Shown here piece after piece: positions 44,324 to 53,833 of a stretch of 64,000 nt of DNA. Position numbers and translations under genes: made by a program. How positions within the stretch are numbered: the first letter of the stretch is position 1; every line of letters starts with the position of its first letter. Location of the stretch: assembly GCA_043747745.1 (NCBI GenBank), contig JAYTOP010000025.1:1-64000 (forward strand). Direction: 5' to 3'. The notes under the pieces are model-generated. The model made no database searches and had not been told where the DNA came from. It was given only the letters and a program-made list of their open reading frames with translations. The stretch is from SZAS-103 sp043747745 (GTDB taxonomy: Bacteria; Pseudomonadota; Gammaproteobacteria; Xanthomonadales; Xanthomonadaceae).

Positions 44324-44619
44324 CCGACTTCACGACCCCACGCTTCGACCATCCGCCGCGGCCGATGGCGCAGCGGATCGGTGCGATCGTGTGGCCGAGT
44401 TTCTTCTCTGCTGCCGTATCGACGATGGTGTTCTTCGCGTTCGTCGATCCCCTCGCGCTGCGCGACTTGACCTTCCCGCAGATGCAACTGACGCGCGAAC
44501 TCGGATACAGCATCGGCTTCTTCATGTTCTGGATCGCGACCGCGAGCGCGAGCCTGTTCACCTGGATCCTGTTGCGCCCGGCAGCGCGCTTCAACAAGCC
44601 ATTGCCGCCGGAACACTAG
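44320..44619 (+). CDS. Small membrane protein of the cbb3 operon
   Basis: This 99-aa protein has two predicted membrane segments (GAIVWPSFFSAAVSTMVFFA and SIGFFMFWIATASASLFTWI) and short polar ends. It lies between ccoP and ccoG, overlapping ccoP by four bases and ending 3 bp before ccoG, so it is translated with the oxidase assembly genes. Comparable unnamed proteins occur at this position in related bacteria. I cannot name a function beyond a likely role in oxidase assembly. Confidence 0.75.
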   Translation: MTDFTTPRFDHPPRPMAQRIGAIVWPSFFSAAVSTMVFFAFVDPLALRDLTFPQMQLTRELGYSIGFFMFWIATASASLFTWILLRPAARFNKPLPPEH

Positions 44620-44622
44620 GGC

Positions 44623-46173
44623 ATGTCCGGCAAGTCCATCCCGATCGCTGTCGTCGATGCAGGCGGCAACAGCCTGTACGCGAGCGAGCGCAAGATCTAT
44701 CCGCGCGATGTGGACGGTCGTTTCCAGACCATGCGCAAGGTCGCGGTGTTCGTGCTGCTCGGTATGTTCTACGGTTTCCCGTGGCTGCGCTGGGGCGGTC
44801 GCCAGGCGGTGCTGTTCGACCTGCCAGCGCGCAAGTTTTACGTATTCGGGCTGGGTTTCTGGCCGCAGGATTTCGTGTTTCTTGCGATCCTGTTGATGAT
44901 CGCCGGGATGGCGTTGTTTTTCTTCACCGCCATCGCCGGACGCCTGTGGTGCGGCTATGCCTGTCCGCAGACGGTGTGGACCGAAGTGTTCCTGCGCATG
45001 GAGCAGTGGACCGAGGGCGACCGCCACAAGCGCATGAAGCTCGATGCGGGTCCGTGGAACCGCGAGAAGCTGCTGCGCAAGGGCAGCAAGCACGTGCTGT
45101 GGCTGGTCTTTGCGTTGTGGACCGGATTCACCTTCGTCGGCTTCTTCACGCCGATCACTGAACTCGCCGCGCGTGCCCCGTTCGCGTGGAGCGGCTGGGA
45201 GACGTTCTGGATCGGGTTCTATGCGCTTGCCACGTGGGGCAACGCCGGCTTCCTGCGCGAGCAGGTATGCAAGTACATGTGCCCTTATGCGCGCTTCCAG
45301 AGCGCGATGTTCGACCGCAACACGCTGATCATCTCCTACGATCCGATGCGTGGCGAACCGCGCGGCCCGCGCAAGCGCGGCCTCGGCAGCGTGCTCGAAC
45401 GCGCACGCGGATTGCTTGGCCAGGCCACCGCCCACGACTACGTGTTCAGGGCTGCGCACGATCCGACCGCGCACGGCGCGGCGGGTGAATCGCGTGGCGG
45501 GACTGCCGTCGCCGATCTCGGGATCAAGGCCGAACCGCTGCCGAAATTCGCGATCGAACAACTCGGCGATTGCATCGACTGCACGATCTGCGTGCAGGTG
45601 TGTCCGACCGGGATCGATATCCGCAACGGACTGCAATACGAATGCATCGCCTGCGGCGCGTGCATCGACGCCTGCGACGATGTCATGGACAAGATGGGCT
45701 ATCCGCATGGCCTGATCCGCTATGCCACGCAGAATGCGATCGACGGCAAGCCCACCCGCGTGCTGCGGCCGCGCGTCTTCGTCTACGGGGCACTGCTGCT
45801 CGCGTTGTGCGTGGGCTGGGGCTGGGGCGTGAGCCATCGCAGCCCATTGATCGCCGAAGTTTTGCGCGACCGCAATGCACTGTATCGCACGGCCAGCGAT
45901 GGCCGCATCGAAAACAGCTACACCCTCAAGGTCATCAACAAGAGTGCGAAACCGCAGCGTTACCGGATCTCCGTCGTCGCAGCACAGGGCATCGCCATGC
46001 CCGGTGGCGAACGCACTGTGCTTGCGTCGGCCGAGGAAGTGCTGAACCTTCCGCTCACGCTGTCGGCGCCCGATGCGCTGCATGGCAAGAATGCAGTCAC
46101 GTTCAAGGTTGAGGCGGTCGATGGATCTGCGCGCGAGTCGGTACCTTCCAGTTTCTTCGGGCCGATGCAATGA
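44623..46173 (+). CDS. ccoG: Cytochrome cbb3 accessory protein CcoG (4Fe-4S)
   Basis: CcoG is a membrane ferredoxin-like protein that reduces Cu(II) for cbb3 oxidase assembly (516 aa). About five membrane helices are visible, with CGYACPQTVWTEVF and LREQVCKYMCPYARFQSAMF between them. Two 4Fe-4S motifs are CIDCTICVQVCPTGID and CIACGACIDACDDVM, around residues 320-350. A C-terminal periplasmic IG-like domain follows (NSYTLKVINKSAKPQRYRIS). It overlaps ccoH by four bases. Confidence 0.94.
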   Translation: MSGKSIPIAVVDAGGNSLYASERKIYPRDVDGRFQTMRKVAVFVLLGMFYGFPWLRWGGRQAVLFDLPARKFYVFGLGFWPQDFVFLAILLMIAGMALFFFTAIAGRLWCGYACPQTVWTEVFLRMEQWTEGDRHKRMKLDAGPWNREKLLRKGSKHVLWLVFALWTGFTFVGFFTPITELAARAPFAWSGWETFWIGFYALATWGNAGFLREQVCKYMCPYARFQSAMFDRNTLIISYDPMRGEPRGPRKRGLGSVLERARGLLGQATAHDYVFRAAHDPTAHGAAGESRGGTAVADLGIKAEPLPKFAIEQLGDCIDCTICVQVCPTGIDIRNGLQYECIACGACIDACDDVMDKMGYPHGLIRYATQNAIDGKPTRVLRPRVFVYGALLLALCVGWGWGVSHRSPLIAEVLRDRNALYRTASDGRIENSYTLKVINKSAKPQRYRISVVAAQGIAMPGGERTVLASAEEVLNLPLTLSAPDALHGKNAVTFKVEAVDGSARESVPSSFFGPMQ

Positions 46174-46664
46174 GCGAGCGTCCGGCGCTGCGCGAACCGA
46201 TGGTCTGGCTGATGATCGGCTTGCCCGCTGCTTCGGTGGTCTTCGCGTTCTGGTTGCTGGTCGCTGCGATCCGCAGTGGAGGTGCCGATGAAGTCACAGA
46301 CAAAGTACTCCGCACCGCCGACGTGCAAGTGGCCGAGATCGGACCGGATGTGCGTGCGCAATCGATGAAGCTGCTGGCGCTGCTGCGCGTGGAAGATGCG
46401 GCGCTCGACGTGCTTCCGGTGAATGGTGACTTCGCGCGCAACCAGTCGCTCGTCCTCACCCTCAGCCATCCGACCGACGCGAAACAGGATCGTCGTTTCA
46501 TCCTGCGGCCGAACGCGCTGGGCTGGCGCATCCCCGGCGATGTCCGCGCCAGCCACGACTGGATCGTGCAGCTCGCGTCGTCCGACGGAAGCTGGCGACT
46601 GCATGGCCGCGTCAAGGCAGGCCAGCGTGCCGTGCGCATGGAGCCGGCGTTCGCCGGCGACTGA
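46170..46664 (+). CDS. ccoH: Cytochrome cbb3 assembly protein FixH/CcoH
   Basis: This is a FixH-family membrane protein (164 aa) with one N-terminal helix (MVWLMIGLPAASVVFAFWLL) and a periplasmic domain. It begins four bases inside the end of ccoG. CcoH is required for stable insertion of the cbb3 complex. Assignment rests on position, topology and the FixH-like pattern. Sequence conservation in this family is low. Confidence 0.82.
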   Translation: MSERPALREPMVWLMIGLPAASVVFAFWLLVAAIRSGGADEVTDKVLRTADVQVAEIGPDVRAQSMKLLALLRVEDAALDVLPVNGDFARNQSLVLTLSHPTDAKQDRRFILRPNALGWRIPGDVRASHDWIVQLASSDGSWRLHGRVKAGQRAVRMEPAFAGD

Positions 46665-46675
46665 CCGCCGTGGAC

Positions 46676-49042
46676 ATGCGCGCCGACATCGCGTGTTACC
46701 ACTGCGGCGAACCCGTGGTCGGCGCGGCGATTCCCGCCATCGTCGCGGGCGAGGAGTACGCGTTCTGCTGCAATGGCTGCGCCGCCGCCGCGACCTGGAT
46801 CGGCGACGCCGCGCTCGGCGACTACTATCGCCTGCGCAGCGCGAACGCGGGTCGCGTCGGTACCGATGCGCCGGATTTCGCCGCCTGGGATCGCGAGTCC
46901 GTGCTCGCCGAACACAGCAGCGTGGTGGACGGCGACCGTGAGATCACCGTGCTGACGGACGCGATGCACTGCGCCGCGTGCGCATGGTTGATTGACCGTG
47001 CGTTGCGACAAGAATCCGGCGTGCTCGATGCAGTGGCCAACGCGATCACCGGCCGCGTCGTCATCCGCTGGGATCCGCAACGCACGGCCTTGTCCACGTT
47101 GATGGCGCGTATGGCCGCGCTCGGATACCGCCCATGGCTTGCCACCGGCGAGGCGCGCGAGCAGGCGAAACGGCGCGACCGGAAACGCTGGCTGATGCGG
47201 CTCGGCGTGGCCGGCCTCGGCGCGATGCAGGCGATGATGTTCTCCGAGGCGCTGTACTGGGACACGCGCGGCGAAATGGCGGTCGCCACGCGCGATTTCT
47301 TCCGCTGGATCACCTTCCTCGTGGCTACGCCGGTGGTGTTCTATTCCGGCTGGCCGTTCCTTGCAGGCATGGCGCGCGAATTGCGCGGTCGTCGCCTCGG
47401 CATGGACACCTTGATCGCAGGCTCGACCCTGCTGGCCTACGGTGCGAGTTTCGTCGAAACGCTCCGTGGCGGCCCGCACGTCTGGTACGACGCGGCAGTG
47501 ATGTTCGTGCTGCTGCTGCTCGTCGCGCGTGCGCTCGAGCAACGTGCGCGCGGCATTGCGGGCGCGCAGGTCGATGCCCTGGTTCGCGCGCGTCCCGCTC
47601 TCGCCACGCGCGAGCTCGCTGGCAATCGCTGCGAACAGGTTCCGCTGGCAGAACTCGATATCGGCGACGTGGTGCGGGTGGCTTCCGGCGAAGCGGTACC
47701 GGCCGACGGCGTGCTGCTCGACAACGCATCGAGCTTCGACGAAGCCCTGCTCAGCGGCGAATCGACGCCGGTCCTGCGCGCGGCGGGCGACATTGCGCTC
47801 GCGGGCAGCGTTTGCACGGAACGTCCGGCGCGGTTGCGCATCACCCGCACCGGCAGCGACACGCGCCTGTCGCAGCTCATCCGGCTGGTCGAGCAGGCGC
47901 AGGGGGCGCGTCCGGCGCTCGCGCGCATCGCCGACCGGATCGCCAGCGGCTTCGTGGTCGCGCTGCTGGTGTGCGCGGTCGGCGTGTATGCATGGTGGCG
48001 GCAGCACGACCCATCGCGCGCCGTTGAGGTCACCCTCGCGCTGTTGGTGGTGAGTTGTCCTTGCGCGCTGTCGCTGGCGATCCCGACCGCGTTGACCGCG
48101 GCGCACGGCGCGCTCGCGAAGCTTGGCGTGCTAGGCATCAGCGCCGATGCGCTGTCTGTGCTCGCGCGGGTGGACCACGTCGTGTTCGACAAGACCGGCA
48201 CGCTCAGCACCGGTGAGCCGCATCTTGAGGCCGTCCAGACATTCGATGGCATGGATCGCGGCCACGCACTGGAGCTCGCCGCTGCGCTTGAACGCGACAC
48301 CCGGCATCCACTCGCTCGCGCCCTCGCGGCGCAGCAAACTTCGCTGGTCGCGATTGATGTACACGGAACAACGGGGAAGGGCATCGAAGCCAGGATCGAT
48401 GGAGAGACCTGGCGCATCGGTCGCGCCGACTTCGCAGCGGCCCGCGAGGACGACGGCGGAATCTGGCTCGGCGATGGCGCTCGCGCCTTCGCGCGCTTCG
48501 ATATCCGCGAGACGTGCCGTCCGGACGCCGCTGCGGCGATCGCGCTGCTGGGTGCGCAGGGAATCGGCATCGAATTGTGCAGTGGCGATGGCGATGGTCC
48601 GGTGCGGCATTTCTCCACGTTGCTGGGGATAGCCGACACGCGTTCGCGCCAGCTGCCGGAGCAGAAGCTCGCCCGCGTGCGCGAATTGCAGGGGCAGGGG
48701 CATGTCGTGGCGATGGTCGGCGATGGCATCAACGATGCGCCGGTGCTGGCGGGCGCCGACGTGTCGCTGGCGATGGGAGGTGGCGCGGCGCTGGCCCAGC
48801 GTGCCGCCGACCTGGTGATTACCGGCCCGTCGCTGCTGCGCATTCCGCAAGCGATCGCTCTCGCGCGGCGCGCGCGCTGGGTCGTGCGGCAGAACCTCGC
48901 CTGGGCGCTCGCTTACAACCTGGTGGCTGTGCCGCTCGCGGCGACGGGACGGGTCACGCCATGGCTTGCGGCGCTGGGAATGACGTTGTCCTCGCTGCTG
49001 GTCACCGTCAATGCACTGCGCCTCACCCGTTCGGTCCGCTGA
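46676..49042 (+). CDS. ccoI: Copper-exporting P1B ATPase for cbb3 assembly
   Basis: This is the CcoI/FixI-type P1B ATPase that supplies copper for oxidase assembly from the cytoplasm (788 aa). An N-terminal cysteine-rich segment (CYHCGEPV, FCCNGC) precedes a heavy-metal-associated domain with MHCAACAW. It also has the actuator LLSGESTPV, the membrane copper site SCPCALSLAIPTAL, the phosphorylation site VVFDKTGTLSTGEP and GDGINDAPVLAGADVSLAMG. I use the ATG at 46676; a GTG at 46670 is the alternative. It follows ccoH directly and precedes ccoS by two bases. Confidence 0.95.
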   Translation: MRADIACYHCGEPVVGAAIPAIVAGEEYAFCCNGCAAAATWIGDAALGDYYRLRSANAGRVGTDAPDFAAWDRESVLAEHSSVVDGDREITVLTDAMHCAACAWLIDRALRQESGVLDAVANAITGRVVIRWDPQRTALSTLMARMAALGYRPWLATGEAREQAKRRDRKRWLMRLGVAGLGAMQAMMFSEALYWDTRGEMAVATRDFFRWITFLVATPVVFYSGWPFLAGMARELRGRRLGMDTLIAGSTLLAYGASFVETLRGGPHVWYDAAVMFVLLLLVARALEQRARGIAGAQVDALVRARPALATRELAGNRCEQVPLAELDIGDVVRVASGEAVPADGVLLDNASSFDEALLSGESTPVLRAAGDIALAGSVCTERPARLRITRTGSDTRLSQLIRLVEQAQGARPALARIADRIASGFVVALLVCAVGVYAWWRQHDPSRAVEVTLALLVVSCPCALSLAIPTALTAAHGALAKLGVLGISADALSVLARVDHVVFDKTGTLSTGEPHLEAVQTFDGMDRGHALELAAALERDTRHPLARALAAQQTSLVAIDVHGTTGKGIEARIDGETWRIGRADFAAAREDDGGIWLGDGARAFARFDIRETCRPDAAAAIALLGAQGIGIELCSGDGDGPVRHFSTLLGIADTRSRQLPEQKLARVRELQGQGHVVAMVGDGINDAPVLAGADVSLAMGGGAALAQRAADLVITGPSLLRIPQAIALARRARWVVRQNLAWALAYNLVAVPLAATGRVTPWLAALGMTLSSLLVTVNALRLTRSVR

Positions 49043-49044
49043 CG

Positions 49045-49242
49045 ATGGCAATCCTGCTGATCCTGATTCCCATCAGCCTGCTCCTGTTCGGGGTTGCGGT
49101 CTGGGCATTCATCTGGGCAGTCCGGGGAGGGCAGTACGACGACCTCGATACGCCCGCAATCGACATCCTGCGCAGCGATCCTGACGACGCGGGTTCACCG
49201 TCGCAGCGTGGCCCCGACGATAACCATGACGATGCCCATTGA
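49045..49242 (+). CDS. ccoS: Cytochrome cbb3 assembly protein CcoS
   Basis: This 65-aa protein has one N-terminal membrane helix (MAILLILIPISLLLFGVAVW) followed by the family-typical segment FIWAVRGGQYDDLDTPAIDIL, where DDLDxP is the CcoS signature. It begins two bases after ccoI. CcoS is needed for cofactor insertion into cbb3 oxidase. Its end overlaps the next gene. Confidence 0.93.
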   Translation: MAILLILIPISLLLFGVAVWAFIWAVRGGQYDDLDTPAIDILRSDPDDAGSPSQRGPDDNHDDAH

Positions 49243-49957
49243 CTGGCTGACGATCGGCGCGGCACTGCTCAGTGGCCTGCTCGGAGGCGCGCATTGCGCG
49301 GCGATGTGCGGCGGCATCGCGACCGGTTTTTCCGCAGCATCTCCTCGCGGCGGTTTGTCGTCCGCGATCGAAGCGAACCTTGGCCGTGTCGGCGGCTATG
49401 TCGTCGCTGGCGGGATCGCCGGCGGCATCGGCCACGGCATCGTCGACGTCGCGCGCCTGCAGTGGCTAGCGCTCGGGCTGCGGATGCTGGTCGGGATCGT
49501 GCTGGTCGTGGTCGCGCTGCGCCTGCTGGATCGTCGCAACCGGCTGGGTTTCATGTCCCGGCCTGGCGTTCGCGCATGGCGAATGCTGCGTCCGTTGCAG
49601 CAGCGTTTGTTGCCCGCTGATACGCGCGCGAAGAGGATCGGGATGGGCATGCTCTGGGGCTGGCTGCCGTGTGGACTCAGCACCACGCTGCTCGTGGCCG
49701 CATGGCTGCAGGCGACCGCTATCAACGGCGCGTTGACGATGGCCGCGTTCGGATTGGGCACGCTGCCGGTGATGCTTCCGCTCACGTGGTCGGGCGCGCG
49801 ACTGGGACGTTGGCTACAGCAACCCGGCCGCCGGATGGCGGTCGCAACGGTCGTCCTGTTCGCGGGCCTGGTGACGGTGTCCGCGCCGTGGTTGATGAAG
49901 GTGCCGGCCCTGCATGGTGCGCTCGGCGCGCTGGGCTGCCTGCCGGTGCCGACATGA
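49226..49957 (+). CDS. SafE/TauE-like (DsbD-type) membrane protein of the cbb3 operon
   Basis: This 243-aa protein with about six membrane segments belongs to the sulfite-exporter TauE/SafE-like family related to the membrane part of DsbD. Signatures are GLLGGAHCAAMCGGIATGFS near residues 14-33, with the conserved cysteines, and GMLWGWLPCGLSTTLLVAAW near 140-160. Homologs are frequently the last gene of cco assembly operons and are thought to assist copper or redox handling. The ATG at 49226 (or 49232) lies inside the end of ccoS, so translation is coupled. Confidence 0.85.
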   Translation: MTMPIDWLTIGAALLSGLLGGAHCAAMCGGIATGFSAASPRGGLSSAIEANLGRVGGYVVAGGIAGGIGHGIVDVARLQWLALGLRMLVGIVLVVVALRLLDRRNRLGFMSRPGVRAWRMLRPLQQRLLPADTRAKRIGMGMLWGWLPCGLSTTLLVAAWLQATAINGALTMAAFGLGTLPVMLPLTWSGARLGRWLQQPGRRMAVATVVLFAGLVTVSAPWLMKVPALHGALGALGCLPVPT

Positions 49958-50122
49958 ACCATTCGTGCGACGGAACAGCGTCGTGCGCGCCTACGACGTG
50001 GCGACGAGGCGCGCAGCAGGCCCGAACTTCGTCGTAACGGATCGATCCATTGCATTGTGTATCGTTCCAGCCATCCATCTGTCGAAGGATCATTCGGCAT
50101 TCCCTCCCTGATGCGAGTCCCC

Positions 50123-52522
50123 ATGCCGAATCACCTGTCTCCCGCTGTCCTTGAAAAAATGCACGCATGGTGGCGTGCGGCCAACTATCTGTCGGTAGGG
50201 CAGATCTACCTGCGCGAGAACCCGCTGCTCGAGCAACCGTTGGCGCGCGAGCACATCAAGCCGCGCCTGCTCGGACACTGGGGCACCACGCCAGGCCTGA
50301 ACTTCCTGTACGTGCACCTTAACCGGCTCATCAACGACAACGACCTCGACATGATCAACATCATCGGTCCGGGGCATGGCGGCCCCGGGCTGGTGGCGAA
50401 CACTTACCTCGAAGGTTCCTATACTGAAATCTACCCGGCGATCGAGCGCAACCGCGACGGCATGCGTCGCCTGTTCCGGCAGTTTTCCTGGCCGAATGGC
50501 GTTCCCAGCCACGTCGCGCCGGAAACGCCAGGGTCGATCCACGAAGGCGGCGAACTCGGCTATTCGCTTGCGCATGCGTTCGGCGCGGCGTTCGACAATC
50601 CGGGCCTCATCGTCGCGTGCATCGTCGGCGATGGCGAGGCGGAGACCGGTGCGCTCGCGGCCAGCTGGCACTCCAACAAGTTCCTCAACCCTGCGCGCGA
50701 TGGAGCGGTGCTGCCGATCCTGCACCTGAACGGATTCAAGATCGCGAACCCGACTGTGCTCGCGCGGATCAGCCGCGAGGAATTGACCGACCTGTTCCGC
50801 GGCTACGGCTACGAGCCGCATTTCGTCGAAGGCGACGATCCGCAGACGATGCACCCGTTGCTCGCAGAAATCCTTGACACGGCGCTTGCGAAGATCCGCG
50901 CCTACCAAGACGCGGCGCGTGCGCCTGGTGCGGCGAATCCTCCCGAGCGCCCGCGCTGGCCGATGATCGTGTTCCGCACTCCGAAAGGCTGGACCGGTCC
51001 GAAAGTCGTCGACGGACTGCCGGTCGAAGGCACCTGGCGCGCGCACCAGGTTCCGATCGCCAGCTTCGACAACCCCGTGCACATCCGGCAACTCGAGGAA
51101 TGGATGCGCAGTTATCGGCCGCAGGAACTGTTCGACGCCAACGGCAAGTTCCGCGACGAATTAGCCGAACTCGCACCGATGGGCCAGCGGCGGATGGGTT
51201 CCAATCCGCATGCGAACGGCGGCGGTTTGCTGGTGCCGCTGGAGCTGCCGCACTTCCGTGATGTCGCAGTGCCGGTCGCGGTGCCGGGCGCGATCAAGGC
51301 GGAAGCCACGCGCGTGCTCGGCACGTTCCTTCGCGAGGTGATGCGGTGCAACCTGGACACGGCGAATTTCCGCTTGTTCGGCCCCGACGAAACCGCGTCC
51401 AATCGCCTCGACGCGGTTTACGAGGTCAGCGGCAAGGCGTGGATGGCGGATGTCGAAGACGTCGACATCAATCTCGCCGCCGATGGCCGCGTGATGGAAG
51501 TGTTGAGCGAGCACCTCTGCCAGGGCTGGCTCGAAGGCTATCTGCTGACCGGTCGCCACGGCTTGTTCTCGTGCTACGAAGCGTTCATCCACATCATCGA
51601 TTCGATGTTCAACCAGCATGCGAAATGGTTGAAGGTCACGCGCGAAATTCCGTGGCGGGTTCCGATCGCGTCATTGAACTACCTGCTGACGTCGCACGTC
51701 TGGCACCAGGACCACAACGGTTTCTCGCACCAGGATCCCGGCTTCATGGATCACGTCGCGAACAAGAAATCCGATGTCGTGCGCATCTACCTGCCTCCCG
51801 ATGCGAACTGCCTGCTGGCCGTCGCGGATCACTGCCTGCGCGGCCGCAACTGCGTCAACGTGATCGTCGCTGGCAAACAACCGGACTGGCAATGGCTCGA
51901 CGTCGAGTCGGCGATCCGGCATTGCACTGCGGGTGCCGGCATCTGGCCCTGGGCGGGCAACGACGACGGTGCGCCCGATATCGTGATGGCGTGCGCCGGC
52001 GATGCGCCGACCGTGGAAACGCTCGCGGCCGTCATGCTGTTGCGCGACTACGTTCCGGACATCCGCATCCGCGTCGTGAATGTCGTCGACCTGATGGCGC
52101 TGCAGCCGCAGTCCGAACATCCGCACGGGCTTTCCGACGAGGATTTCGAAGCGCTGTTCACCCGCGTTGCGCCGATCCTGTTCGCATTCCACGGTTATCC
52201 GGGGCTGGTCCACCGGCTCACCTATCGCCGCCGCAACCACGACAACCTGCATGTCCGCGGTTACAAGGAGGAGGGCACCACGACGACGCCGTTCGACATG
52301 ATGGTGCTGAACAACCTTGACCGGTTCCAGCTCGCGCTCGATGCGATCCGCCGCATTCCGCGATGCGCGCATCTGCTGCCCGAGGCGACGCAACGCTACT
52401 GGCGCGACATCGAACGGCACAAGCTGTACATCGGCGAGAACGGCGAGGACTTGCCGGAGATTTGCGACTGGCGCTGGGTTCCCAGCACGCCTGTGATGTC
52501 ACCGGAGCCGCGAGATGCATGA
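50123..52522 (+). CDS. xfp: Xylulose-5-phosphate/fructose-6-phosphate phosphoketolase
   Basis: This TPP-dependent enzyme cleaves xylulose 5-phosphate or fructose 6-phosphate with phosphate to give acetyl phosphate plus glyceraldehyde 3-phosphate or erythrose 4-phosphate. It is 799 aa, the family length. Characteristic segments: YLSVGQIYLRENPLL, GHWGTTPGLNFLYVHLNRL, IIGPGHGGPGLVANTYLEGSY, VGDGEAETGALAASWHSNKF (TPP site), FRLFGPDETASNRLDAVYEV, SHVWHQDHNGFSHQDPGF and YKEEGTTTTPFDMMVLN. The start at 50123 is chosen; an ATG at 50111 is close by. It overlaps ackA by eight bases, so the acetyl phosphate made can be turned directly into ATP. Confidence 0.96.
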   Translation: MPNHLSPAVLEKMHAWWRAANYLSVGQIYLRENPLLEQPLAREHIKPRLLGHWGTTPGLNFLYVHLNRLINDNDLDMINIIGPGHGGPGLVANTYLEGSYTEIYPAIERNRDGMRRLFRQFSWPNGVPSHVAPETPGSIHEGGELGYSLAHAFGAAFDNPGLIVACIVGDGEAETGALAASWHSNKFLNPARDGAVLPILHLNGFKIANPTVLARISREELTDLFRGYGYEPHFVEGDDPQTMHPLLAEILDTALAKIRAYQDAARAPGAANPPERPRWPMIVFRTPKGWTGPKVVDGLPVEGTWRAHQVPIASFDNPVHIRQLEEWMRSYRPQELFDANGKFRDELAELAPMGQRRMGSNPHANGGGLLVPLELPHFRDVAVPVAVPGAIKAEATRVLGTFLREVMRCNLDTANFRLFGPDETASNRLDAVYEVSGKAWMADVEDVDINLAADGRVMEVLSEHLCQGWLEGYLLTGRHGLFSCYEAFIHIIDSMFNQHAKWLKVTREIPWRVPIASLNYLLTSHVWHQDHNGFSHQDPGFMDHVANKKSDVVRIYLPPDANCLLAVADHCLRGRNCVNVIVAGKQPDWQWLDVESAIRHCTAGAGIWPWAGNDDGAPDIVMACAGDAPTVETLAAVMLLRDYVPDIRIRVVNVVDLMALQPQSEHPHGLSDEDFEALFTRVAPILFAFHGYPGLVHRLTYRRRNHDNLHVRGYKEEGTTTTPFDMMVLNNLDRFQLALDAIRRIPRCAHLLPEATQRYWRDIERHKLYIGENGEDLPEICDWRWVPSTPVMSPEPRDA

Positions 52523-53723
52523 GACGCGCGAAACGTGCGACGCCGATCCACGCATGCCGGTGCTGTCGGTCAATGCCGGTTCGTCGTCGCTCAAGTTCGG
52601 CTTCCATCGCGTCGATGCCATTGCGGCCGAGCTCGTGTTTTCCGGCGAGGTCGAATTCGCGGCCGATGGCCAGGGCGCGCTGTCCGCCTCGGATGCGGGC
52701 GGCAGGACGCTGCGAGCCGGGCAGGTCATCGGTCGCGATCCGCAGCAGGCCATCGCAAGTATCCAACGCCTGTTGGCCGACCTCGGATTGCCCGACCCGT
52801 GCGCGATCGGTCATCGCATCGTGCATGGCGGCGTGCATGTGCGTCGCCATTGCCTGATCGACGCGGCGGTGCTGGAGCAACTGCAGGCAGCGACCGCGTT
52901 CGCGCCGTTGCACGTGCCGCCGGCATTGGCATTGCTGGGTGCCACGCAGGGGAGCTATCCATCGGTTCCGCAGGTCGCGTGCCTGGACACCGCGTTCCAT
53001 GCGGATCTTCCGGAGGTCGCAAGCACGCTGCCGATACCGCGCGAACTGCGTGCGCAAGGCATCCAGCGTTACGGATTCCATGGGCTGTCTTGCGAATCGA
53101 TCGTGCGCCAACTCGGTGACGATCTGCCGCAGCGCGTCGTGATCGCGCACCTGGGCAACGGTGCCAGCGTCACCGCAGTCGAAAATGGCAAGTCGATCGA
53201 TACCAGCATGGGCCTGACCCCGAGCGGCGGCGTGATCATGGGCACGCGCTGCGGCGATCTCGACCCCGGCGTACTCGCCTACCTGATGCGTGAGAAGCAA
53301 TTCGACGCTGTACAAATCGAGAGCCTGATCGACCATCGCTGCGGACTGCTCGGCATCTCCGGAATCTCCAGCGACATGCGGCGGCTGCATGCAGCGTCTG
53401 CAGACAATGCCGATGCCCGGCTTGCGATCGAGATGTTCTGCCATTCGGTACGCAAGCAGATTGCTGCGATGACCGCCGCACTCGGTGGCATCGACCTGCT
53501 GGTCTTCACCGGCGGCATCGGCGAAAACGACGAGGTCGTGCGCGCTGCGATCCTCGCGAGGCTGTCATGGCTTGGCGTAACGCAGGCCAGTGGTGCTGCA
53601 TCGCGATGCGAGGTACGCGTGCTGCACACGCAGGAAGAACAGCAGATCGCGATGCATGCGCAGGCGATTTCCAGCGCAATCCGGGATGTTGGTGCATTCC
53701 GACCAATTGCACCTATGGAATGA
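52515..53723 (+). CDS. ackA: Acetate kinase
   Basis: This enzyme transfers phosphate between acetyl phosphate and ADP, giving acetate and ATP (402 aa). Motifs: LSVNAGSSSLKFGFH near residues 17-31, IGHRIVHGG, RYGFHGLSCESIV (catalytic region), VIAHLGNGASVTAVENGKSI, DTSMGLTPSGGVIMGTRCGD and LVFTGGIGENDEVVRAAILA. An N-terminal leader of about a dozen residues precedes the usual start. It overlaps xfp and is followed by a terminator shared with rne. Its association with phosphoketolase points to an energy-yielding shunt rather than the pta-ack operon. Confidence 0.95.
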   Translation: MHETRETCDADPRMPVLSVNAGSSSLKFGFHRVDAIAAELVFSGEVEFAADGQGALSASDAGGRTLRAGQVIGRDPQQAIASIQRLLADLGLPDPCAIGHRIVHGGVHVRRHCLIDAAVLEQLQAATAFAPLHVPPALALLGATQGSYPSVPQVACLDTAFHADLPEVASTLPIPRELRAQGIQRYGFHGLSCESIVRQLGDDLPQRVVIAHLGNGASVTAVENGKSIDTSMGLTPSGGVIMGTRCGDLDPGVLAYLMREKQFDAVQIESLIDHRCGLLGISGISSDMRRLHAASADNADARLAIEMFCHSVRKQIAAMTAALGGIDLLVFTGGIGENDEVVRAAILARLSWLGVTQASGAASRCEVRVLHTQEEQQIAMHAQAISSAIRDVGAFRPIAPME

Positions 53724-53767
53724 TCCCGCGCCTTGCCGGAGCGCCTGCGCGTCGTGCATCCATGCAC

Positions 53768-53800
53768 ATAAAAAAAACGGGACGCCGCATGGACGTCCCG
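53768..53800 (-). terminator. Rho-independent terminator shared by rne and ackA
   Basis: A stem CGGGACG (53778-53784) pairs with CGTCCCG (53794-53800) around a 9-nt loop. On the minus strand it is followed by a run of nine Ts interrupted once further on, so it is a strong terminator for rne. In the other direction the tail is only weakly T-rich (GATGTTTT), but it could also stop ackA transcripts. Confidence 0.88.
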
Positions 53801-53833
53801 GATGTTTTCTGCGAATTGTTCCGTACGTGCCGA

